NCBI GenBank assembly: GCA_947179155.2
Contig: OX359270.1
Coordinates: 5,897,577 to 5,961,576 of the forward strand
DNA: 64,000 nucleotides
Direction: 5' to 3'
Source of the DNA: Hedera helix
Lineage: Eukaryota; Streptophyta; Magnoliopsida; Apiales; Araliaceae
Shown: in pieces, positions 11,215 through 23,200 of the stretch
How positions within the stretch are numbered: position 1 is the stretch's first letter
How the letters are laid out: each line of letters starts with the position of its first letter
The notes under the pieces: generated by a model
What the model saw: the letters and a program-made list of their open reading frames with translations, nothing else
Told to the model about the DNA's origin: nothing
The model's database searches: none
Made by a program: the position numbers and the translations under genes

Positions 11215-13404
11215 TTGATAATCTCCCACCTTCAGATTTTTGTTGTAAATAGAAAGGAGAAATGGGTAGCTCAGGATTCTCATGGAAATTGGCGGATCAT
11301 CAATAAATCGAGATGTCGGAGTAAGGAGAGATTTTCAGGAGAGATTTAAAGGGATGGATGTCTTTGATAGCTATTAGTCTTTAAAATATATATATAAAAA
11401 AAAAAGGGCCCACGGGCTGCCCAGGCCCAATCCGGGCATTTTTTTTTCAGCCCAAAAAAAAAATTAGGCAATTTTGATCCTGTCCGAATTTAACCCGATC
11501 CGTTTATAACCCGATCTGTTTGTCAAGTCTACTTGGGAAACAACCTAGACTTAAGGACTGAGATATAATTGCAAAAGCTCCAGATATCATAGCTTGGCTC
11601 ACAATTATGGAAGCAACAACCGCAATCATAAACGCCGGCCAGTAAAATACATATATAGTATGTTTGTGATCGGTAATGTGATAATTGACTCTGATTATTG
11701 TTTTGTGTTTGTAAGTAGTTTTAAAAAGTAATTTGTGTTTGGTAATGAAAAAATACTTAAACTAATAAAAAAAATAAAAGGTGTTTAGTATTAAATAAAC
11801 GGCTTATCACTTATTTAAAGTGTAAATTCTTAGAGGAAAAGTTTTGAGAAGTAAAGAGACTTAATGGGTGGAACAATTAAAATAAATCCGGGGGGTCAAA
11901 CTTAATTATTAGATTTTGACATTTTTCAGAAGTACTAAACTGAAATTTCTAATTATTTAATTATTTCTATAAAAAAGTGACTTTAAATAATTTTAAAAAG
12001 TACATTACCAAATAGTTTTTATTTTTTAAAATTGATTATAAATATGTTACTTTGGATAGTTAGTTATTCTTACAAATAATAATTTTAGTTTTTAAGTTGC
12101 TAAATTATAAAATATTGAGTTTGAGTTGGTACTAGCCTGGAATAGAATCATAGAAAGTATTAAGGGTGAGCATAGTGTGCTTTGGTGTGGACCTCTTAAA
12201 TGCGATTTGACAAATTCAAAACCGCACATGAAACTGTTTGTGATTGATGCGATGTGGTTTTGAATTGTTTGGTGCAGTTTTGATTTCAAAACCAATTGAA
12301 ATAATTAAATTTTATATAATTTAAATTAATAATTTAGCATCACACAATATTAAATATCACTTTGATAACACACAATCACACACGACTTTACTTATAATGT
12401 TTTATCTAAATAAAAGCAAAATAGAACCCGAAAATATGAATGATGTTATCTCCTTACATATGAAAATTTTAAACAGAGATAATTATAGTTTGGGATAATT
12501 TTAAATGTTTGTACATTATAATAATACTTGTACTTTCTAGATAAATCAAGTTTTCTTGTATCTTAGTATATAAGAGGGAAACATGCATTGTATTATATAT
12601 AATTTTATGAGATAGAAATTGATTTATCGTCGACCGTTAATGTAGCCCAATCGTATTTTATGTCTCATTTGTCATCTCATTTTATGTATTATCTGCTACA
12701 TAATTTTATTAATTTACAAAATAGTTGTAAATAAACTGATGACAATTACACGGCAACAATGTAATAACAATATAACTAAAGAGTTTTATAAAATAAATTA
12801 AAGATTTTTATTCAATATAGGTATATAAATAAATATTGATCTATATAAATATTTAGATCGATCGTAAACAATTAAAAGATAATCAATACTTTAAAATACT
12901 GTCAAAGGGAGTACGAAGGGCAAAATAAATATTAGCCACATTTTTGTTAACACTGTTAAGATAGAAATTGAATAGGAGGTGGTGGGTAATGAAAGCTTAA
13001 GTATGGGTGATAATTTGGAGATTTTTTAACTACAAGTGGAGAAGTGCAAAAATGTATAAATCATATGTAGTAAATTGTATTTTACCTAAAGTAAAATAAT
13101 AATCTAAAAATTAAATTTTTTTGTCCATTTATAAACTCAAAAACAACATATTTTTTCTTATAAATATTAAATTATTTTATTTTCTATCTTATCATAAAAA
13201 TTTCATCCAAAACTCTAAATCATAACAATTACGTTAGCGTAAATATGGCAAAATCGGCTCAAGTCGACACGATAGCTCAATTCATCAATAAAAGAGTAAA
13301 ATTTGGGTTTATATTTTTAAGTCTAATAAAATTTGGGCCAAAAATCCAATTTTGACCTAACTTATGGTGGCCCAGTCCAGCTCAACCGATTTCTTAATAA
13401 CAAT
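11215..13404. other. Intergenic DNA with short hAT-like fragments
   Basis: No gene. At ~11398-11545 a GC-rich block (GGGCCCACGGGCTGCC ... AACCCGATCTG) looks like one half of a hAT-type non-autonomous element. A stretch at ~12160-12295, with GGGTGAGCA and repeated TGGTTTTGA/TCAAAACC motifs, and another at ~13240-13390, look like further fragments of the same type. The rest is AT-rich. Confidence 0.35.
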
Positions 13405-13950
13405 TAGGGGTGATCATTCGGTTATAACCGAATCGAATAGGCGGTTCGATTATAACCGAAAACCGAATTTTAAAAAAAATCACTATCCGAATTAATAACC
13501 GAATTGGCAAAAAACCGAATTATCAAAAACCGAATAACCGAATTTCTTATTCGGTTATTCGATTATTATCTGAATTTAATTCTATTTTTTCAAAAAAAAT
13601 AAATTATTTCAAAATAAATAAATTATTTCAAATTGAAATATAGAATCATTTCATGATTTCATAATTGAAGGATGAGCCATGCAACCATGCAAGTACTATT
13701 TTAATTACAAAACCTTTGGAAGTTGGAATAGAATAGTAATTTTAATTTAATATTTTATTTTATTTTTACTATTCGGTTAATCGGTTAACCGAATAGTACA
13801 ATTTTTCTATCCAAAACTGAACCCAAATACCGAAATAAATTTCGGTTATAACCGAAATTATCCAAATAACCGAAATATTTCGGTTTTAAAATTTCGGTTT
13901 GGTTATTTTGGTTCATTTTTTCGGTTATAACCGAAATTTGCTCAGTCCTA
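13405..13950. mobile_element. Non-autonomous hAT element with CGGTTATAACCG palindromes
   Basis: An exact 8-bp duplication, ATAACAAT, flanks the element (13397-13404 and 13951-13958). The ends are inverted repeats: left TAGGGGTGATCATTCGG, right complement TAGGACTGAGCAAATTTCGG. The TAGGG start and 8-bp duplication are typical of plant hAT elements. Both subterminal regions are packed with the palindrome TTCGGTTATAACCGAA and its variants, plausible transposase-binding repeats. The centre is AT-rich. No coding capacity in 546 bases. Confidence 0.8.
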
Positions 13951-13958
13951 ATAACAAT

Positions 13959-14900
13959 TCAAAACTAATTTATTTCACCAATTCTATCTACCATAGCACT
14001 ACTATATTGTTAAGAGTTAGATCCAATTCTTTAAGAAATTTAGAAGTAAGTAAACAAAGAAAAAAATATTACTTTTCTAATTTTATTTTTTTCAACTTTC
14101 ATTCTCACTTACTCTCTCAATCTCCCACTCGTTTTATTCAAATCAAATATTTTTAATCTTTCAATTCAATGTCTTTATCAAAAGGTTGTTTTAATATATT
14201 TTTATATGCTTGAATTAGAATTTGCATGATACTGTTTTAATTACATATTTATTACTTATAACTCAAAAAAAATTATTGTATTTTATCATTGATATCTAGT
14301 GTTTTAATTTTTTCAATTAGACTATTTGGAAAAATGATGTCGAGTCATTCAGTATTATTTTGTCAAAAAAATAAAATAAATTATGAATAGTGTTGGACTT
14401 GTGTATAAGCAAAACATATGCAATATAAAAAATTAAAAAATAATTAGTGAGTTAGTCAAAATTGATTATCTATTATCGATATATGTTAAATAAATTGAAA
14501 CTGCTTATTTGTTTTGTACTATACTATTTTTTTCTCGATGATTATTATTCTATTTCATAAAAAAATTTAATAAAATTACAATGTCTTATTTTAAAAAAAA
14601 ATGCAAAAACTCATGGACCAGCCCAACCCATTGTAGCTTGGGCCATGAACTTCACTGTTAAAACCCAATTAAAATTGTGTTTTTTGAATCTGTTCAATCT
14701 AACCATGACCCAACCCATTTGATTCCGCCCAACCCATTTGTCAGATTTACGTCACCGTTACTAAAACAAACAATCCCTTAATAGAGCAATGATCATGTGA
14801 GAGAAGCACTTATTCGAGCAAATTTCTGTCTGCCAAACAAATCCTTGAGCCAGACAATGACTTGGCTTGCGCCGAGTAAGGATATGATGATATGATATAA
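13959..14900. other. Intergenic DNA upstream of the TFIIS/SPOC gene
   Basis: AT-rich, no gene. A short block at ~14610-14745, with repeated CCCAACCCATT motifs, looks like another hAT-type subterminal fragment. Confidence 0.35.
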
Positions 14901-15089
14901 GTACCACGTGTCCATAGTGAAGGCCACTTTTAGAGCGTGTTTGGTCATATCGCTTACGGATCTTTCTAGGGTTCACATTTTTAGCTACAGAAGATTAGAC
15001 ATTAGACCTCTTTCTCTCTCTCATACAGCCTACTCACTCTTCAGCTCATCAAAATCCGATCTCTCTTTTTCTCTCCGGTGTTCGTGAAG
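14901..15089 (+). promoter_or_regulatory. Probable core promoter and first 5' UTR exon of the TFIIS/SPOC gene
   Basis: A G-box (CACGTG, 14905-14910) lies about 90 bases before a pyrimidine-rich stretch (15008-15080, many TCTCTC runs) typical of plant 5' leaders. The leader ends at a strong donor, GTGAAG|GTAATC (exon end 15089). The matching acceptor is most likely TGATTGCAG at 20112-20120, so a leader exon 20121-20242 precedes the start codon at 20243. The implied leader intron is ~5 kb. The exon pairing is inference. Confidence 0.5.
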
Positions 15090-16500
15090 GTAATCCATCC
15101 GCCATCACTGCACTTTTCCAATTTATCTTTCTATATCTACATGTACATATATATGTAAGTGATTATTATGCATGAATCAGAATCGTTCGTTGTCGGTGTT
15201 TGTTGCCTTAATAAATTGGGGGTTTATTTTGTAGAAGCGGATTAATTGGTGCAATTGGTGTATAAAGTTGTATAAAGTTTCAGATTTTTTTAATTTCTCT
15301 CCTTTATGTGTGCATGTGCTGTTAAGCATCTGATCGTTAATCAATTATAAGCTTTTGTACTTTATATAATTACAATTGGTTATGTTTTTCTTTCAATTTA
15401 GGGTTTTGAGTTTTGGAAACCCTGTTAAGTGTTTCGGATTTATAGTATTGATTGCGTTTGAGGGTTTATACCCAATTTTATTGCTGATATGCGCATATTT
15501 GATTTTTTCCTTTACTTAGTTATCCTTTATTGTTGGGACTTTGCATACCAATCTTCTGATTTTGATTTACCAAGGTTATAACCATTTTTATTTTTGTAAA
15601 TATTATGGTATGTCCTGCTTTGTAACTTTTAATGATGATGTTACTTGTTATTTGATATAGTGATGCCAATTTTTTATGTGGTCAATTTATGAATTTTGAT
15701 CAGTGTTAATCTGGGTGTAAAACCAACATTAGAAAAAAAATATACTATCTAAATGTGTTACAGTTTTCTAGATGACACTCATTTTGGGACTGGGAGTACT
15801 CCGTGAAACACCACCTGTCTCTAGAGGGCACTTATTTTGAATACCAAATACCAATGGGCAGACACCAGAAGTAACCATCCCCTATATAGGACCTACCATT
15901 TTTTTTGATGTGGTAATTTTATTTCTCTTTATCTTTTCATTTTTTTCCCATTCAAAGTGCACTAGTAAATAGTCCTTCATAGTTTCTAAATGACTATAGT
16001 GTCCCGAATATTCTTTTGATCTCAAGAGGAATTTTTCGAATTTAGTACTGATTGTACTGTGTAGTTTATTGAAACTGAAGGCATCTATCATATTGTGTGG
16101 TCAGCTGGAGTGGTTTAACATGTTTTTTTACCAAAAGTCTCCAGGTTGGGAGAAGTTGTTTGTGCTTCTTGTTATGTAATACTACAAATATTGTTCTTTT
16201 TAAAGTTAATTTTAATTTTATGTATGAATGCCGATGTTGATTGTCTGAGCTTGAGCTTGACACCTGCAATGTAACGATGTATGGATACAAGGTCCAAACT
16301 GAGGATTGTATATAGCTCTCATGAATTTCGCGTGGTGCTTGTGAGGTGATTGTGATAAGTGCATGCTGTATAATCTTATTCCCCCGTGATATAAATTTTG
16401 TCTCTTTTTGGGAAGTACTTTGTATGTGGACTGTTTTACAATTTTTTCAAGTGTTTTTGGCATTACATGAAGTTTATTGGTTGTATTCAACAATTTGAAT

Positions 16501-16585
16501 AGGTTGCTTAACTATGTATGGTGAGACGGGAAAAGGCGAAGAATCTACTTCTGCAGCTTAAATTGATCGTCTTGTCGCCATTTGT
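16501..16585 (+). repeat. ~85-bp segment duplicated in the leader intron (copy 1)
   Basis: This segment recurs at 17695-17780 in the same orientation, with shared blocks TGCTTAACT, ATGGTGAGAC and GCTGCCATTT-like ends. Copy 1 contains a 15-codon ORF, ATG at 16514 to TAA at 16561, encoding MYGETGKGEESTSAA. Copy 2 has lost the ATG and gained an early stop. Each copy is preceded by an AG, so these could be remnants of an alternative leader exon; there is no direct evidence of that. Confidence 0.5.
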
Positions 16586-17694
16586 ATCTACGAAGATAAA
16601 TTGAACTGATGCCTTGTCTTTTTGTATCAAATTAGAATTTCCAAGCCTATATCCAAAGCTTGTTTACGATCTTGTGGCATTGGCAAACATTTACAGTGGT
16701 TTTATCATTAGTGTAATGCGTGCCCTTGGCTACTATTAATAATCTTCTAAACTGGCAGAGCGTCAGAATTCTATCATTAATCACTTTTTCCTCTCCACAA
16801 GGAAAAAGGAAAAAGTAATAAAATTAAAAAAAAATGTGAAGATATTTTTTTTGCATCTGGTCATTGTTAGCAAATCTCATTAAATTTTGAATACAGATGT
16901 GTATACAATGGAAAGCTTGCTTTAAGTTGACGGAATTTTGTTTTTTAATATTGGAAAAATTGATGGTTATATCTGGATCAGTAACTTCTGAAAAACTTGT
17001 TTATTTGTTAAAAAAATAAAAGATAACGTCTTTTTATAATCTTCTTTTATTTAAGAAAGGGTACTTACTCTTTGCATTTGATTTCAGAATTAGAGAAGCT
17101 AGTCTTGGTGCCTAGAAAAGGTTCAAAATAGATTGGTGCATATAATTGGTGGTGTCCATCTTCTGGTAATACTAATGATGCAAGATAAACCATAATAGGA
17201 TGTTAGTTTTAACTTAATGTTTGAATTATTTGTGTCTTGCGAAATAAAAGAAAACAATGGTTGGAATTTATTCATTTTCAGTGGGTGATTATTTTATATC
17301 AGTAACAGTTGCAAAACTGACAATATATATATGTGAGTATACACTCTGCAAGTCTTTTGAACATTGTGTTTAGGATCTGTTATTAGTGTCTTTTATTTCT
17401 TTTCAAGTTCTTGCCAAAGTGATTGTGAAAGTATAATCTTATCAAACAAAAAAATGTGATAGATGAAGAAAATAACGTAAAGATATATATTAAATAGATG
17501 TTTTAAATAATATTTACTTTTTTAATAAACTGTAAAATATAATAAAAAAATGTATATTAGCTTTTTATTATCTTCCAACAAATTATCTTGGGCGAGCATA
17601 AACAAAAATAAATTTTTGAGTGTGCTAGTAGTCCTTCAAAAGTAAAAGTGAACAATAGATATACAGTTTAATAGATGTACTCAGTAATTTTAAC

Positions 17695-17780
17695 AGGCTG
17701 CTTAACTTTGAATGGTGAGACAGGGAAAAAAGGTTAGGAACTCTACTTTTACAGCTCACAATAGATAATCTGGCTGCCAT
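17695..17780 (+). repeat. ~85-bp segment duplicated in the leader intron (copy 2)
   Basis: Second copy of the segment at 16501-16585, 1.19 kb downstream, with several substitutions and small indels. The ORF seen in copy 1 is not preserved here. Confidence 0.5.
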
Positions 17781-17870
17781 TTACTTTCCATCTCTGAAGT
17801 ATGGATTCTTTGTTACCCCAACGAATTGTCATATCCCCGCACCGGATACTTGGATTCTCAGGCACTCTTA

Positions 17871-18210
17871 GGCCATGTTTGTTTGTAAAATGTATGTTTG
17901 AGATTGAATTATTTGTCTTAATTTAACACTACTTTAAACTATTTAATTTTTTGACGAGGGACTATTAGTCTCTTAATATTAATATGGGACTATTAGTCCC
18001 ATAAAACCATTTGATAACTTAAAAAAGAGGGGACTATTAATCTCACATTCTTCATGTGATTAAATAATTCCTCATAAATAGCATTAAGAATGGCAAAAAA
18101 TAGTCCATAGGACTATTTAAAGAACTATTAATACTCTAGGATAAAATAGACTGAAATAGTGTTAAATTAAAATAAATAGTCCAATCTCAAACATGTTTTT
18201 TGCATACAAA
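17871..18210. mobile_element. Tourist/Harbinger-like MITE, copy B
   Basis: Flanked by the 3-bp duplication TTA (17868-17870 and 18211-18213), the hallmark of PIF/Harbinger transposition. The left end is GGCCATGTTTGTTTGTAAAA. The right end has the matching inverted block but lacks about ten terminal bases. The interior holds GGGACTATTAGTCCC-type palindromes. Same family as 10870-11214. It lies in the leader intron of the TFIIS/SPOC gene. Confidence 0.6.
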
Positions 18211-18360
18211 TTAGGGATTATCTCATATTTTCTAACTTATGTGTTTTGAATTATTTATGATTATTTTGTTTTTTTATGACATCAAAATATTAAAATCATA
18301 TAATTTGTTGGATTTTTTCTTGTTTTCCTCTTGTAGTATGTTTTTTCTTGAATGTTTTAT

Positions 18361-18381
18361 TCACACACACACACACACACA
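18361..18381. repeat. (CA)n microsatellite
   Basis: About ten uninterrupted CA units in the leader intron. Confidence 0.8.
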
Positions 18382-20242
18382 ACTAGACACATAAATATTT
18401 AAATATGTGAATACAATATGTTGAATAACCTGTACCCAAATTCCCTTATTTTTGGGATCTAGCGAATTTTTCTATCCCTGTATAATGCACCTGTATCCCC
18501 GCACTCGTATTAGTGCTTCTTAGCTTCCCATAGCTTTAATTGATATACTTAAGTTTCATAGAAGTTTGGTGTATATTTTTGATTGAGTACATTCGTATGT
18601 CTCACTAAGCTTGGCTTAATTCTTGATTTGTTCTTTTCAAAATGATCGGAGAAAAAAGATGCAAGTACCACACAATAGGATCTTCACGATAGTATCCTTG
18701 AAATTGTTAACTCCTTTATTTGCTAACTTTTCTCTTAGTACTTGATAGTAATATTTATGCACCCTTCTGACCGTTCTCTCTGTGTTTGAAAAGTAGAGAA
18801 GTAATATTACTGATGTAATAAGAATATTGTGTTTGACTGTAGGTTTTCATATTGATTTTGAAGATTATGAGACATGAAGTTATTTGTTGCATTTGTTTCA
18901 AGAGTTGAAATGTAAATTTTGCATTGATGTTAGGATTAGTTTTTGAAGTCAATTTGACCAAATTTACTTCGTTAACATAAAACATAAGTCTTTCATGTAC
19001 CTATAGAAAAAAAAGGTTCTTTCATTCGATTGTTCTGTCTTTACCATCTATTATTATATAGTTCCTATGCTGACCTATTTACATTTTGCTTCTTTCAGAA
19101 AACGAATGATTGTATGGAGTGAATGAAAAATATTTATGTAGAATTATTGTTGCTTTTAATATGTATGCATATTTCATTGTTGCCAACATTACTAGATTAT
19201 AGAATCACCAAGTTGCAAGCTGATTCCACATTAAGCCTTCTTTTATTCTATTTTATTTTTAAGTTTGCTGATTGTAGATTTTGTTAGCGATATTATATTG
19301 TTCTAATATCTGATTAAATTGTAACTGTAAAGGTGTTAAAAATATCCAAGAGATAAGAAGTTGTGAACAGAGTTTAAATGTATATATTTTTAAGATAATC
19401 CATAACTGGCCTTTGCTCGTAGAATGATCTAATATTTCATTGCCTCTTTGTTTTACTTTCTAATTTCTTTTGGACTAACAATTTGAGGTGTGTGAACAAT
19501 TTAGTAGTACTCACCATCTTGTTTTCTGATTCCCTTACTGATTCTATTTTGTTTCAATGCTTGTTTGAATCCACACAAGTGTGCGACATAATTTATATTT
19601 TTTCTGACCGGTTAGTGTATGAAATAGTTTCTATTTTATTCATTTTTATTGTAGCATTTGCATCACAAAGTCTACTAATTAGTTAGGGTATTGTTGCAAC
19701 TCATCACTAGAGCCCTTCATAGAATCTAATCTTCAATAGTTCAATTAACGCAATATAATGTTGTACTATAAGGATGCACATTAAAAATCGAAGCTTATAA
19801 ACTTGATTATCTTCTTGTCTATTTGAAATAATGAGATAATATAAAGTATTGCTGACAATGTTACATTATCTTGTATAAAACTTATTTATCTGCAGAAGTT
19901 AGGATAAAGTAGTTGTTTGTTATTAAACAATTTTAAGCTTCAGTATTTCGTGGATTGGTGCACGTGCTTGTTTACTTGCTTTTGATGTGTCTGTAGTTTT
20001 CCACTTTCTTTGCTTGGTTATGATTTTGTTGCTTTCTTTATTATATGGTCTCCTTAATAACTCCTACCAGTGATTTTACGCGCAGAGGTTTACTAAATAT
20101 TGATTTTACAATGATTGCAGATCCCTGTGTATTTGCCTGTTCCTGCAACCCAATTGTGTAATTTGCATTACACAATGTTAAATACCTAAATTGCAAAAAG
20201 CTAATTGCAATTGAGAATTGGATATATTATACTCTGGAAAAT

Positions 20243-23200
20243 ATGTCCAACAATCTTGTTTCTCAGCAATTATCTATACTGAATGGGGACATGGGTCAGC
20301 TGGAACCTGCTTATGTCAATGTAGACTCATCAGTATTAAATATGCAGATGGGTATGATGGGACCAATGTCCACTGATTCTGCAACACACCAGTTTTCAAT
20401 TTCAAACCAACAGATGCAACTAGTGGACCAGATGTCCTACATTCCTGGGTCACAGAACTTGACAGTGTCAAATAGGCATCTGGGGAACATGGAACCCACA
20501 TTGGACAATATGGGGTCACCAAAGCTATTGCCAATCCAGAAAGATAGAGAGGCGGATGCCATTTTGAATAATCTAGGGTCCCCAAAGTTGTATCCAAATA
20601 AGCGGAAGGCTGTAGTAGAACCGATGTTTAATAACTCTGTTCAACAGCAGTTATCAATGCCTAACAAGCGTGCAGCGCATATGGAACCCCTTTTAAGTTC
20701 ACCTGGGTCGCTGCATCACTCTGCTACAAATAAAAAGGCTGTGCATTTGCAATCTATGTCCAGTGCATCTGGGTCACAAAATTCCCCTGCACCAAACAAG
20801 AAAATGGTACGAAATGAATCCATTTCAAATAAATCTGGGATACAGCGGGTTCAGACTCCAAAGGGGCGTACTGTTCAAATGGAAGCACCGCGCAAAATCC
20901 AGTCAGAGTCATTTGAAGCTGTGAGGTACAAAATGAGAGAATCATTAGCTGCTGCGTTGGCTTTGGTCCGTCAGAAACAGAATAAGACTCCAAAGCAAGA
21001 GAAGAGTTCTCCACATAAAGTAGATATTACTCGTAGTCAAACGTCAGAGGATTCCAAACTTGGTGAGTCCATTTCTACCCCTGTTGATGCTGCCGGCGTA
21101 CCTGAAAACATGCACTCTAAAGGAACGTGTTCTGCTGATAAACCCAATGATGGTCAAAACTCATTTGCTGAGGCTTCTACCCATGAAGGCGTTGTAAATT
21201 CTCCACAAACCTGGAAAAGTAGTGGGCAAGACTCCCTATACAATGCTGTTTTGCCTGGTGCTGATGTTTCATTCACAGACAATTTCTTCGTCAAAGATGA
21301 GCTTTTACAAGGAAACGGTCTTTCCTGGGCATGGGACATGGATATTGAGGTGGTGGAACCTAAGGATGTTCAAGCTGCCAAACTTGTGGACGTAAGTGAA
21401 GATGGGGATGAGCAAAAGGTTAGGTCAACTGAATGTATAACTTTCAAAAATGAAGCAAAGGAGGTTCAAGCTGCCAAACATGTGGATGCTGTTGGAGATG
21501 GAGGTGAGAAAAATCTTCAATCACCTGAAAAGTTGGCTTTCAAAATTGAAGTAGAACTTTTCAAATTATTTGGAGGTGTAAATAAGAAGTACAAAGAGAA
21601 GGGTAGGTCTCTTATGTTTAATTTGAAAGATCGAAATAATCCAGAACTGCGAGAGAGAGTTATGTCTGGTGAGATTGCCCCTGAAAAATTGTGTTCAATG
21701 ACAGCAGAGGAACTTGCTTCGAAGGAGCTTTCTGAGTGGCGAATGGCGAAGGCTGAAGAGCTTGCTCAAATGATAGTTTTACCTGATTCAGATGGTGATA
21801 GAAGACGTCTGGTTAAAAAAACTCACAAGGGGGAGTACCAAGTGGAAGTTGAACAAGATGACAGTGTTTCGGTGGAAGTTTCTGTTGGGACAACTACATT
21901 CACTCAGATCCTGCCAAAAGACAAGGAGACAGTAGCTCCTTCCTCATCTGAGAATGAAGAAGTTAAAGACCTGAAAAATGTTGAAAGTGAGAAGGGTAGT
22001 TTGGATAACCAGGATTCTTCATGTAGCCTTACTATTCCTGCTGAAGGGACTGATTTAATGCAAGGGTTAATTGAAGACGAATTCAAGGATGCAGAATTTC
22101 TACCACCAATCGTCTCTCTAGATGAATTTATGGAATCCCTTAATTCTGAACCACCGTTTGACAATTTAGCAGCGGACGCTGGTCAGACAAAACCTTCCTC
22201 GGAGAAGGTAAAATCAGAAACTGGCGATAAATTGGTGGCTTCTAATCCTGCTTCCAAAGATCCTGGTGATCCCAAGCCAGGTAAGGCTAAAAAAATAGAT
22301 ACGAAAATCACAGAATTGGAGTTGGATGTTAAATCTAGTGACCATATGGTGGAACAAAAGCACTCGACTCCTGATAAAACATCTATGGCTGAACATGTCT
22401 GGGAGGGTGCACTCCAGCTACAAATTTCATCCTCGGTTACAGTAATTAGCTTGTTTAGAAGGTATGTGTTTTTTAACCAGGGCAGTACAATTATGCAGGA
22501 TTTTTTAGCTTCCTTTTAATTAACTTAAATTGTTCTCTACTTTATATTGTCTACCTTTTGTTCCTTATCTATTTCACATTTGTTTTCATTCTTGCTGGCA
22601 GCCATAATTTCATATTTCAGTAATTTCTGTCTGATAGTTTTGAAATGCATGTATTCTTGACATGATGAAGATGCACAGTTTCAGTTGCTATCTTAACTTT
22701 TTAGCCTAATCATGTACATTGAGGTTGTAGTCTGAATTTTCTTATTCTGCTTTCCTCATCAGTTCCAACAACTGCAGTCTTTTGAAGATGATAATATAAG
22801 TTTTTTGGTTATTGGCATCTTTAGTTACTTACAGTTCCTTGGAAGAGGGGAATTTGTTAAATTCTTACTTTGTTCTGTAATTCAGTTATTCTTGCTGTTT
22901 TGCTGATCTGTTATTGGTCTCACAGTGGTGAAAAAACATCAACAAAGGAGTGGGCAAGCTCTCTTGAAATCAAGGGTAGAGTCAGACTTGATGCATTTGA
23001 AAAATTCCTTCAAGAACTTCCAATGTCCCGAAGTCGTGCAGTCATGGTATCTCAAGTCCCCTTTTATCTAATTGTAATTCGATTTTTTTACCTGCTTAGG
23101 TGATTTTTTAGTACTTTGTTACTAAAAGTACAGGGTAGCATTCGATCATTGATGGCAAGTGACATTTGTTTTAAGCTGAGGATGTATGGGGTCAATGTTG

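Noticed and set aside
20316..22396. Several 60-93-codon minus-strand frames over the long first coding exon of the SPOC gene
   Set aside because: Shadow frames of a long coding exon; no domain, no start context and no splicing logic.
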